DNA of 64,000 bases from Pseudomonas sp. Irchel 3E20 (GTDB taxonomy: Bacteria > Pseudomonadota > Gammaproteobacteria > Pseudomonadales > Pseudomonadaceae), in contig NZ_FYEE01000001.1 of the NCBI RefSeq assembly GCF_900187645.1, positions 496,001-560,000 on the forward strand, given 5' to 3'. Position numbers and translations under genes: made by a program. Shown here piece by piece: positions 26,267 through 33,934 of this stretch. The stretch's first letter is position 1, and every line of letters begins with the position of its first letter. Under the pieces are notes generated by a model, which was not told the origin of the DNA, did no database searches, and was given only the letters and a program-made list of their open reading frames with translations.

Positions 26267-27589
26267 TCAGTCTGTCTCGATCCGCGAGTGGGTGCGGGTG
26301 TCTTTCATCGTGGCGTAGACCATCAGGGAGATGGCGATGCACCCGGTCACGTACCAGTAGTAGCCGGTTTCCATGCCTACGCTCTTGAACCACAGGGCGA
26401 TGTATTCAGCGGTGCCGCCGAAGATCGACACGGTCAGCGCATACGGCAGGCCCACGCCCAGGGCGCGGATTTCGGTGGGGAACAGCTCGGCCTTGACCAC
26501 GGCGTTGATCGAGGTGTAGCCGCTGACAATAATCAGCGCCGCCATAATCAGGAAGAACGCGCCCCACCAGGTCTGGATGGTGTGCAGGGTGGTGAGGATC
26601 GGCACGGTGAACAGGGTGCCGAGCACGCCGAAGGCGATCAGGATCGGGCGCCGGCCCACTTTGTCCGAGAGCCCGCCGATGATCGGTTGCAGGCACATGA
26701 ACAGGAACAGCGTCGCTGCCGAAATGGTGGTGGAGTCGGAGATGCTCATGCCCACCGTGTTCACCAGGTACTTCTGCATGTAGGTGGTGTAGGTGTAGAA
26801 CGCCAGGGTGCCGCCCATGGTCAGGCCGACCACGGTCATCAGTTCCTTGGGATGGCGCAGCAAGGTGCGCATGGAGCTTTCCTTGGCTTTTTTCTTCTTG
26901 GTGAACGACTCGGTTTCTTCCATGCCACGGCGCAGGTACAAGGCCACTACCGCGCACAGCGCGCCGATGGCGAACGGAATGCGCCAGCCCCATGCGTACA
27001 GTTCTTCGGTGGTCAGCACTTGCTGCAACACGATCAGCACGCCCAGCGCGATGAGCTGGCCGGAGATCAGGGTCACGTACTGGAAGCTGGAGAAGAAGCC
27101 GCGACGTTCCTTGGTCGCCATTTCGCTCAGGTAAGTGGCCGAGGTGCCGTACTCGCCGCCCACGGACAAGCCTTGCAGCAGCCGCGCGAACACCAGCAAG
27201 ATCGGCGCGCCGACGCCAATGGTCTCGTAGCCGGGGGCCAGGGCAATAATCAGCGAGCCGAAGCACATCAGCAGCACGGAGGCCATCAGCGCCGATTTAC
27301 GGCCCACACGGTCGGCGTACAGGCCCATCAGCCAGCCGCCGATGGGGCGCATCAAAAAGCCCACGGCGAAAATCGCGGCGGTGTTGAGCAACTGCGCGGT
27401 GGTGTCGCCCTTGGGGAAGAAGGTCTTGGCGAAGTACAGCGAGAACGCGGCGTAAACGTACCAGTCGTACCACTCGACCATGTTGCCCACCGAGCCACTG
27501 AAAATCGACTTGATGCGGCTGGAGGTGGTTCTTTCTTTTGCGGGCGCAGCGGTCGCCCCGCCAGGCAGGGTATTGGAGTTATCCATTGA
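26267..27589 (-). CDS. MFS (MHS family) dicarboxylate/alpha-ketoglutarate-type permease
   Basis: The 440-residue transporter has 12 expected helices and the MHS signatures GNMVEWYDWYVYAAFS near the N-terminus, RPIGGWLMGLYADRVGRK (loop 2-3) and RLLQGLSVGGEYG. It belongs with KgtP/PcaT-type importers of C4-C5 dicarboxylates. I set the start at ATG 27589, with AAGGA about 8 bases upstream. The upstream region has a near-consensus sigma-54 promoter and two dyads. The NtrC-family regulator and its sensor lie just upstream, as for the MifRS-controlled alpha-ketoglutarate permease of P. aeruginosa. The exact substrate is an inference. Confidence 0.9.
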   Translation of the reverse strand, partial: SMDNSNTLPGGATAAPAKERTTSSRIKSIFSGSVGNMVEWYDWYVYAAFSLYFAKTFFPKGDTTAQLLNTAAIFAVGFLMRPIGGWLMGLYADRVGRKSALMASVLLMCFGSLIIALAPGYETIGVGAPILLVFARLLQGLSVGGEYGTSATYLSEMATKERRGFFSSFQYVTLISGQLIALGVLIVLQQVLTTEELYAWGWRIPFAIGALCAVVALYLRRGMEETESFTKKKKAKESSMRTLLRHPKELMTVVGLTMGGTLAFYTYTTYMQKYLVNTVGMSISDSTTISAATLFLFMCLQPIIGGLSDKVGRRPILIAFGVLGTLFTVPILTTLHTIQTWWGAFFLIMAALIIVSGYTSINAVVKAELFPTEIRALGVGLPYALTVSIFGGTAEYIALWFKSVGMETGYYWYVTGCIAISLMVYATMKDTRTHSRIETD

Positions 27590-27649
27590 AGGATCCTTCA
27601 TCGTCATTGTTGTTGTGGAGCGCGTCGAAGCGCAGCCTGGCAGGGCTAT

Positions 27650-27665
27650 AGCAGAACCCGTGCCA
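27650..27665 (-). promoter_or_regulatory. sigma-54 promoter (-24/-12) of the MFS permease gene
   Basis: Read on the minus strand the site is TGGCACGGGTTCTGCT. It matches TGGCACGNNNNTTGCW at 11 of 12 defined positions, with GG and GC correctly spaced. The -12 GC lies about 62 bases upstream of the ATG, giving a leader of about 50 bases. Confidence 0.85.
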
Positions 27666-27707
27666 GCAACCGAAGGCCCGGGCTAGAGGGGTTTGACAGG
27701 TTTTGTG

Positions 27708-27721
27708 AGCGGTAAACCGCT
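27708..27721. promoter_or_regulatory. promoter-proximal candidate enhancer dyad (UAS 1)
   Basis: AGCGGTAAACCGCT is an inverted repeat (AGCGGT/ACCGCT) about 43 bases upstream of the -24 element. It is a plausible binding site for the NtrC-family activator encoded next door. Confidence 0.6.
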
Positions 27722-27739
27722 GACGGCGGGAGATGGATG

Positions 27740-27753
27740 AGCGGAAAACCGCC
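27740..27753. promoter_or_regulatory. promoter-distal candidate enhancer dyad (UAS 2)
   Basis: AGCGGAAAACCGCC repeats UAS 1 with two changes. Its centre is 32 bases from that of UAS 1, about three helical turns, so both sites face the same side of the DNA. Confidence 0.6.
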
Positions 27754-27798
27754 TATGCCGAACGGGTGACAGGCCGATGTTGGAGGGGGCAAGCCTTT

Positions 27799-27888
27799 GT
27801 GGGAGCGGGCCTGCCCGCGATGGCGGCAACCGGGGCAATGAAGAGGTTGGCTATTAGGGCCCTATCGCGGGCAGGCCCGCTCCCACAG
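27799..27888. repeat. REPIN between regulator gene and enhancer sites
   Basis: GTGGGAGCGGGCCTGCCCGC and its inverted copy ending GCCCGCTCCCACAG form a full REPIN. It separates the end of the NtrC-family gene from the UAS region of the permease. Confidence 0.8.
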
Positions 27889-27897
27889 TTGAACTGG

Positions 27898-27988
27898 GGT
27901 GTGGGTGGGATTTTCATTTTCCTCTGTGGGAGCGAGCCTGCTCGTGATGGCGGTGACGAATGGCAGGGGTAAGACAGTTGCCCCACAG
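27898..27988. repeat. second REP unit, near-duplicate of the one at 48.8 kb
   Basis: GTGTGGGTGGGA, TTTTCCTCTGTGGGAGCGAG and later GTAAGACAGTTG form a unit that recurs, with small changes and one insertion, at 48778-48880. The shared sequence extends beyond the REP cores. Confidence 0.7.
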
Positions 27989-28010
27989 CGGCCCGATCTT
28001 TTTACGCAGG

Positions 28011-29342
28011 CTATGGCCCTAGAAACATCTCCCGGGTCAGCCCGTGGCGTTGCATTTTTTCGTTGAAGGTACGCCGGGGCAGTTGCAGTTCGGCGAGGAC
28101 GGCTTTGATGTCGCCGTGATGGCGGGTCAGGGCGGCGCGCAGGCATTGGGCCTCGAAGGCTTCCTGGCGGGCGGCGAGGGATTGATTGGGCTGCGGCTCG
28201 TCCTCGGCCGGGGCTTGCAGGCCCAGCACCTGGCGCTCGGCGACGTTGGCCAGTTCGCGCACGTTGCCCGGCCAGTCGTGGCTGAGCAGGCGGCTCAGTT
28301 GCGCGCCGCTGCTAGGGGCGGCGTTGCGGCCCAGGCGTTGGGCGGCGGCGTGGAGGAAGTGCTCGTAGAGCAGGGGAATGTCTTCGCGGCGCTCGCGCAG
28401 GGGCGGCAGGCGCAGTTCGGCAATGTTCAGGCGATAGGCCAGGTCTTGGCGAAAGCGCCCCGCGCGGGCCTCATCCAACAGGTCCGGTTTGGTCGCGGTG
28501 ATGATGCGCAAGTCCACGCTGATGCTCTGGTTCGCGCCCAGGCGTTCAAGCTTGTGTTCCTGCAACACCCGCAGCAATTTCACTTGCTGGGCCAAGGGCA
28601 TGCTCTCGATTTCATCGAGAAACAGCGTGCCGCCGTCGGCGTACTCGAGCTTGCCGATGCGCTTGCCCTGGGCGCCGGTGAAGGCGCCGCTTTCATGGCC
28701 GAACAGCTCGGCCTCGAACAGGTGTTCGGGGATCGCCGCGCAGTTGAGCGCCACGAAGGGTTTGTCGGCGCGCGGGCCGAAATCGTGCAGGCAACGGGCG
28801 ATCAGTTCCTTGCCGCTGCCGGTTTCGCCACGGATCAGCACATTCACCGGCAGCGCCGCCAAGTCCAGCACCTGGCGGCGCAGGGTCTGCATGCTTTGCG
28901 ACACACCCAGCAGGCGCGCATCCAGGCGTGCACGGTGGTCGGCCTGGGTGTGCAGGCTGCGGTTTTCCAGCACCAGGGCGCGTTTGTCCAAGGCGCGGCG
29001 CAGGCTGGCCAGCAGGGTTTCGGGGCTGAAGGGTTTTTCCAAAAAGTCGTAGGCGCCGTCGCGCATGGCCTCCACTGCCATCGGCACGTCGCCGTGGCCG
29101 GTAAGCAGGATCAGCGGCAGGTCCGGGTCCAGGGCGCGCACCTGCTCCAGTAACTCCAGGCCGCTCATGCCGGGCATGCGCACATCGCTGAGGATCACCC
29201 CGGGAAAATTCCGCGGCAGTTGTTCAAGGCATGCCTGCGCACGGGCAAAGCACTGCACCGCGAACCCCGAAAGCCCCAGCCATTGCTCCACGGCGTCGCG
29301 GATACTGGCCTCGTCATCCACCACCATCACGGCGTTCAACAT
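28011..29342 (-). CDS. NtrC-family sigma-54 response regulator (MifR/DctD-like)
   Basis: The 443-residue regulator has an N-terminal receiver domain (phosphoacceptor D53 in LSDVRMP; K103 in EKPF). An AAA+ domain follows, with Walker A GETGSGKE at 172-179, the sigma-54-contacting GAFTGA at 219-224 and Walker B FLDEIE at 241-246. The C-terminus is a Fis-type HTH ending PRRTFNEKMQRHGLTREMF. It overlaps the sensor gene by 7 bases, so they are a two-component pair. It most likely activates the sigma-54 promoter of the MFS gene directly downstream, in the way MifR acts on alpha-ketoglutarate uptake in P. aeruginosa; orthology was not computed. Confidence 0.92.
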   Translation of the reverse strand: MLNAVMVVDDEASIRDAVEQWLGLSGFAVQCFARAQACLEQLPRNFPGVILSDVRMPGMSGLELLEQVRALDPDLPLILLTGHGDVPMAVEAMRDGAYDFLEKPFSPETLLASLRRALDKRALVLENRSLHTQADHRARLDARLLGVSQSMQTLRRQVLDLAALPVNVLIRGETGSGKELIARCLHDFGPRADKPFVALNCAAIPEHLFEAELFGHESGAFTGAQGKRIGKLEYADGGTLFLDEIESMPLAQQVKLLRVLQEHKLERLGANQSISVDLRIITATKPDLLDEARAGRFRQDLAYRLNIAELRLPPLRERREDIPLLYEHFLHAAAQRLGRNAAPSSGAQLSRLLSHDWPGNVRELANVAERQVLGLQAPAEDEPQPNQSLAARQEAFEAQCLRAALTRHHGDIKAVLAELQLPRRTFNEKMQRHGLTREMFLGP

Positions 29343-31102
29343 GGCGCGCTCACCTCAAGGGCAATCGGCAGGGTCAGGGTGAACAGCGCACCGCCCGGAA
29401 TGTTGGCCACGCTCAAGCGCCCACCGTGTTCATGGACAATGGCGAACGACACCGCCAGCCCCAGGCCCAAGCCATCACCTACCGGTTTGGTGGTGAAGAA
29501 GGGGTCGAAGACGTTGTTCAGGTTCTCGCTGGCGATGCCACCGCCGCTGTCGGCCACGGTCAGGCGCCACAGGTGCTGGTCGGCTTCGATGCGGATTTCC
29601 AGGTGTTTGAGGGGTTTGTCGGCCATGGCGTCGAGGGCGTTGCGCAGCAGGTTGATAAGCACTTGTTCGAGGCGGATTGCATCGCCCTGGACCCACGCTG
29701 GGCGGGCCAGGTGCAACGTGGTGCTGATCTGTTCATCACGCAGGCGCGCTTCGAGCAGGTGCAGGGACTGGTCCACCACCGCGGCCAGGTCGAGGCGTTC
29801 GCGCAGGCCGCTGGGGCTTTTGCGGGCGAAGGTCTTGAGGTGGCCGGTGAGCGCGGCCATGCGGGTGAGCATGGCGTCCAGCGGCCCCAGGGCTTTATGG
29901 GCGTCATCGACGCGGCCGTGGTCCAGCAGCAGGCGCAGGGTGGCCAGTTGGGTGCGTTGGGCGGTCAGCGGTTGGTTGATTTCGTGGGCCAGGGCGGCGG
30001 ACATCTGCCCCAGGGCCGCCAGTTTGGCCGATTGCACCAGGCCATCCTGGGCGGTGCGCAGGTCGCGGGTGCGTTCTTCGACCAGTTTCTCCAGCTCTTC
30101 GCGGCTGCGTTGGCGCAGGCGGGCCAGGCGCCAGCGCTGGTTGAGGAACAGCAACAGGAACACCAGGGCCAGCCACGCCCCGGCGGCGGCGAGCCCGGCG
30201 TTGCGGCTGTCTTCCAGGGCGGCTTGCGGTTTGCGCAACAGGTGCAGGGTCCAACCCTCGGCGGTCAGCGGCAAGGATTCCCACAGGTAATCCTGCTCGC
30301 CGTCCGGGCCATCGACCCGCGCCAGGTAGCTGTTGTCGTCAAAACGTCGCACCGCTTGGTAGGCCAGGGGCGTGAGGGGTTGTTTGTCGTATTGGCGGGT
30401 GGCTTGCAGCTCGGCGCGGTCGGCGTCCGACAGGGGTTGCAGGTAGCGGTAGCGCCAGCCGGGCTGGTTGGCGATAAATACGATGCCGCGTGCGTCGCTG
30501 ACCAACAGGGTGTCGCTGCCCTGGCGCCATTCGCGTTCCAGCTCGGGGAATTCGAGTTTCACCACCATGGCCCCGAGAAACTCACCGGCGCTGTTGTGCA
30601 CCGCGCTGGCAAGGAAGTAGCCGGGAATGCCGCTGGTCACGCCCACCGCGTAGAAACGCCCGGTGCCCTGGCTGCGGGTTTGCATGAAGTAGGGGCGAAA
30701 GCCGTAGTTGTGGCCCACGTAGCTGCTGGGCAGGCGCCAGTTGCTGGCGGCCACGGCCAGGCCGGTGCGGTCCAGCAGTTCCAGGGTCGAGGACTGCGCC
30801 GCACCGTTGATTTTTTCCAGTTTGCGGTTCAGGGCGCCTTGCTGTTCGGTGCCCAGCGGGCCGTCGAGGGCGGCGATCAGTTCCGGGTCCAGGGCCAGCA
30901 CGGCGGGCAGGGCGCGGTAGCGTTCGATCAGGGTGTGCAGCGAGTTAGCGTACAGGGCCAGTTGTTCATTGGCCCGGGCGGCGTCCTCCACCAGCGCCTG
31001 GCGCTCGGCGTGGCGCATGGCAAACCCGGCCGCGAGGGCGGCGCCGGCAAGAATCAGCAAGGTGTAGAGCGTCAGGCGCAAGGGGCGAGAGGTCAGGTTC
31101 AT
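29336..31102 (-). CDS. DctB-like sensor histidine kinase
   Basis: The 588-residue kinase has two transmembrane helices (about residues 10-28 and 303-320) bracketing a large periplasmic dCache-type sensor. A coiled linker follows, then a HisKA domain with phosphoacceptor H373 in AHEINQP and an HATPase domain (LINLLRNALDAM, DSGGGI, GLGLGLAVSFAI). This layout matches the C4/C5-dicarboxylate sensors DctB and MifS. I chose ATG 31102 (MNLTSRPLRL). An upstream ATG at 31144 would add 14 residues before the helix. Its partner is the regulator immediately downstream. Confidence 0.9.
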   Translation of the reverse strand: MNLTSRPLRLTLYTLLILAGAALAAGFAMRHAERQALVEDAARANEQLALYANSLHTLIERYRALPAVLALDPELIAALDGPLGTEQQGALNRKLEKINGAAQSSTLELLDRTGLAVAASNWRLPSSYVGHNYGFRPYFMQTRSQGTGRFYAVGVTSGIPGYFLASAVHNSAGEFLGAMVVKLEFPELEREWRQGSDTLLVSDARGIVFIANQPGWRYRYLQPLSDADRAELQATRQYDKQPLTPLAYQAVRRFDDNSYLARVDGPDGEQDYLWESLPLTAEGWTLHLLRKPQAALEDSRNAGLAAAGAWLALVFLLLFLNQRWRLARLRQRSREELEKLVEERTRDLRTAQDGLVQSAKLAALGQMSAALAHEINQPLTAQRTQLATLRLLLDHGRVDDAHKALGPLDAMLTRMAALTGHLKTFARKSPSGLRERLDLAAVVDQSLHLLEARLRDEQISTTLHLARPAWVQGDAIRLEQVLINLLRNALDAMADKPLKHLEIRIEADQHLWRLTVADSGGGIASENLNNVFDPFFTTKPVGDGLGLGLAVSFAIVHEHGGRLSVANIPGGALFTLTLPIALEVSAPC

Positions 31103-31213
31103 GCTGTCGGAAATAGGCAGGAATGGGGGCGGGCACCATACCATGGCGGCCCGCGTGCTTCATTGATCCGGCGACGTTGCGTGGTGATCGGGCGCTCTGG
31201 CGGATGAGTGAAC

Positions 31214-33934
31214 TCAAGTGGGTGGACGCAACACATCTATCGCCCGCCCTATTGACACAATGGGCCTGGCGAACGTTATCAAGTCGTCATGGCTCAGGTG
31301 CGCCTCATGCATTCGGTTGGCCCCTCCGGTCTGGTTGTAGGGGCTGAAGTCAGGTGTTTGGTCGAGATGTTTGAGCAGCGGTTCGTTGTTCAACACCATG
31401 TTTTCAAGCAAGGACACGCCGCGTACATCGGTGGCGTCAATTTCATACAGGTAGTACTGGGTGGGGTGGTAAGCCGCGTACTCCAAAACCCCCGTCAGGG
31501 ATTCGGCCACTATCAAGGCATCGCCGCCGATCATTTTGGGGATGGCGGTAAATTCGTCCGAGGGCTTGAAGCCCTCGCGCGCCACTTCGGCGGGGGTGCG
31601 CCGATCCGCCCGGTAGACCTTGCCGCCAAAGTTGCCGCGGGCCAGCAGGTTCCTGTTGTTCAGGCTGTATTGGAACTGAGGCGTGTGAGTGTTTAAACGC
31701 TCTAAAAGGCTGTGTTGCTCGGCGGTCGGTGGCGGCGGGTTCAGGCTTTCGGGGGTTGCCGGGTTACTGGTGTCGGAGGGGGGCGGCGAGCCTTGGCTTT
31801 GCAGGGACGCCGGCGAGTCCTGGGTCTGCATCGCCTCCTCGTCATCGCTGTGTTCCGAGGCCGGGGAGGCGATGGGGGGCAAGCCATATTGGTAGCGCAG
31901 GCTTTGTTCGTGTTCGACGAACTCGTCCAGTACCCGATCCAGCGCCGGATCATCGTCCTGCCACATACGCCCATCGGGGTCGGTGCGGCTGATGGGGTTG
32001 CTGCCACAGAAGCCGTAGAGGTTCAGCCCATCCACCGCCCCCGCCGGGTCGGCGCTGGCCCAGCGCTGCAACCACGGCGCGTAGTAGCGGGCGCCGTAGT
32101 AATAGAGGCCGCTGCTGTCGCGCTCCTTGCCTGAGTAGCGCACCGTTTTGTACTCGGCCTCTAGCTGGGAGCGGGCCGCTTGCCACGCGGTGCCGCCGAA
32201 CGGGTAGTAGCCCTCGCGGCTTATCACGTGGGCCTGTTGGTCGAGTTCGGTGTCCAGGGAACCTAAGGGGTCGGTCAGGCTGTAGCGCAGTTGATCGGCG
32301 TCGATGCCGTCGGGTTTGCCCGCCGCCCAGTGCAGGCAGCGCACATGGATGTGGCCTGCTTGCAGGGTGACCACGTGCAGCACCTGCTGCTCGCCGTCCA
32401 CCGTGCGCACTTCTAGGCCCGTCAGGTAGCGCACTTCGCGGATGTGTTCGACCGCCGCGGCCCTGGCCCGTTGCCAGGTGCGCAGGCGTTGGCCGGTGCT
32501 GTCGTAGACGTAGCACTCGCGATCATCGTCGCCGTGGGCGCGGGACACTTGGGTCAAGCCTTGTAACTGGTTGCGCACGGTCCAGGCCAGGGCCTGCCCG
32601 CCCGGTTGCAGGGTGAGCAGGTTGCCAGCGGCGTCGTAGGTCATCTCCAACTCAGCGCCCTGGCCTTTTTGCCAGCCCAGGCAGCGGTTGCTCTGGTCGT
32701 GCGGGCGCATGTGCACGGTGTGGGACTGGCCGGGCAGGGCGCTGACGTGGGTGAGGCGGGTCAGGTTATTGCCGTTGTCGTACGCGAACGTTTGCGTGTA
32801 GCCGCCCAGGCGCGTGAGGTCGATGGGGCTTATCAATGGCGGCAACTGCGGCTGGGTGCTGGCGCCGGGGCCCTCCAGGCCGGTGGCGCTGGCCAAGCGA
32901 TAGAGGCTGTCGTAGGTGAAGGCGCGGCTGCCGTCCAGGCGTTGGTTGGCGGCGTAGCGGATGGCTTGGGTGTGGTCGGTGAGGGCGATAACGTTGCCGA
33001 CCGGGTCGTAGGCCTGGCTCAGGTGTTGAAACACCGTGCTGCCCTTGAACGCCTTGAGTTGCCTGAGGCGGCCATCGGCCGGGTCGAAATCGGTGACGCT
33101 GACCACGCCGTTCCCCGCCACTTGCGCCTGGATCTGGCCATCGGCGTTGTACTCGATGCCTTCCACCAGGGTTTGCACGGTGGCTGCACCGTGCAGTTGC
33201 AAGGCCAGGCGCTTGGGGCGGCCATCGAGGCCGTAGGTCAAGTGCTGGCGATGGTTGCGGGCGTCGGTTTGCTCCAGCGGGACGCCGCTGGCGTTGTAGC
33301 GCCATTGGGTCAGCCAGGTGTCGGGTTCCAGCAACGCTTCCTGGCCGGCGGCGGTGGGTGGCCAGTCGGGCATGTCCAGGCCCTTGAGAAAGCGTCGGCC
33401 CTGGCGTAGGGGCGCGCCATTGACGGCGTACTCATCCATGCTCAGGCGCCCGGCGCTGTCGTGCTCGGCTACCAGGCGCCCGCATTGGTTGTGCTGGGCG
33501 TAGGCCGCCGAGCCGTCGCCATAGGTCAAGCGCTGCACGGTTTGGGCGGGGCCGGCGCGGGCCTGTTCGACAATGGCGGTGGGCCGCAGCAGAGGGTCGA
33601 ATGTACTGCGCTGGTGGCTGCCACGTTGGTCCCAACGTTGCAACGCCTGCCCGGCCACACCCGGCAGGTCGATGCGCCAGCCGCTGTCGACGCTGATACT
33701 GCACAACACCGCCCCACCCAGGCTGTACAGGTTGTTCAGGTTGGCTTGTGGCCCGTTGTGGCGTGGGTCGTATTGCGCCACCACGTGTGCGGCGGCGTCA
33801 TGGTGCTGGCGGCTGACTTGGGCTTGCGGTGCATCGGCCGCGGTGGCGCGCAGGTACTGCACCTGGCGCACCACCAGGCCCCGGCCGTCAATCGCGGCCA
33901 GGGTCGGGGTGTGGTGATGCACGCCGGGGTTCAT
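31214..33934 (-). CDS. Tc toxin C component (TccC-like RHS protein) with ADP-ribosyltransferase-like effector
   Basis: The 906-residue protein has an RHS/YD-repeat shell (residues 1 to about 650) that ends in the conserved core NLYGFCGSNPISRTDPDGRM, where TccC proteins self-cleave. The variable toxin part is about residues 656-906. It has a Pro/Ser-rich linker and then KVYRADRRTPAEVAREGF near 772-789, which resembles the NAD-binding arginine strand (YRADxRPPxE) of cholera-type ADP-ribosyltransferases. A further strand, GGDALIVAESLTGVLEYAAYH, follows. The third catalytic element is uncertain (SHDDLITFARPI carries DD where Glu is usual). The start overlaps the B gene by 4 bases (ATGA). Effector activity is an inference. 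Confidence 0.88.
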   Translation of the reverse strand: MNPGVHHHTPTLAAIDGRGLVVRQVQYLRATAADAPQAQVSRQHHDAAAHVVAQYDPRHNGPQANLNNLYSLGGAVLCSISVDSGWRIDLPGVAGQALQRWDQRGSHQRSTFDPLLRPTAIVEQARAGPAQTVQRLTYGDGSAAYAQHNQCGRLVAEHDSAGRLSMDEYAVNGAPLRQGRRFLKGLDMPDWPPTAAGQEALLEPDTWLTQWRYNASGVPLEQTDARNHRQHLTYGLDGRPKRLALQLHGAATVQTLVEGIEYNADGQIQAQVAGNGVVSVTDFDPADGRLRQLKAFKGSTVFQHLSQAYDPVGNVIALTDHTQAIRYAANQRLDGSRAFTYDSLYRLASATGLEGPGASTQPQLPPLISPIDLTRLGGYTQTFAYDNGNNLTRLTHVSALPGQSHTVHMRPHDQSNRCLGWQKGQGAELEMTYDAAGNLLTLQPGGQALAWTVRNQLQGLTQVSRAHGDDDRECYVYDSTGQRLRTWQRARAAAVEHIREVRYLTGLEVRTVDGEQQVLHVVTLQAGHIHVRCLHWAAGKPDGIDADQLRYSLTDPLGSLDTELDQQAHVISREGYYPFGGTAWQAARSQLEAEYKTVRYSGKERDSSGLYYYGARYYAPWLQRWASADPAGAVDGLNLYGFCGSNPISRTDPDGRMWQDDDPALDRVLDEFVEHEQSLRYQYGLPPIASPASEHSDDEEAMQTQDSPASLQSQGSPPPSDTSNPATPESLNPPPPTAEQHSLLERLNTHTPQFQYSLNNRNLLARGNFGGKVYRADRRTPAEVAREGFKPSDEFTAIPKMIGGDALIVAESLTGVLEYAAYHPTQYYLYEIDATDVRGVSLLENMVLNNEPLLKHLDQTPDFSPYNQTGGANRMHEAHLSHDDLITFARPIVSIGRAIDVLRPPT

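Noticed and set aside
29231..31207. A 658-codon open frame on the plus strand opposite the sensor kinase
   Set aside because: Antisense shadow; the kinase on the other strand has all catalytic boxes.
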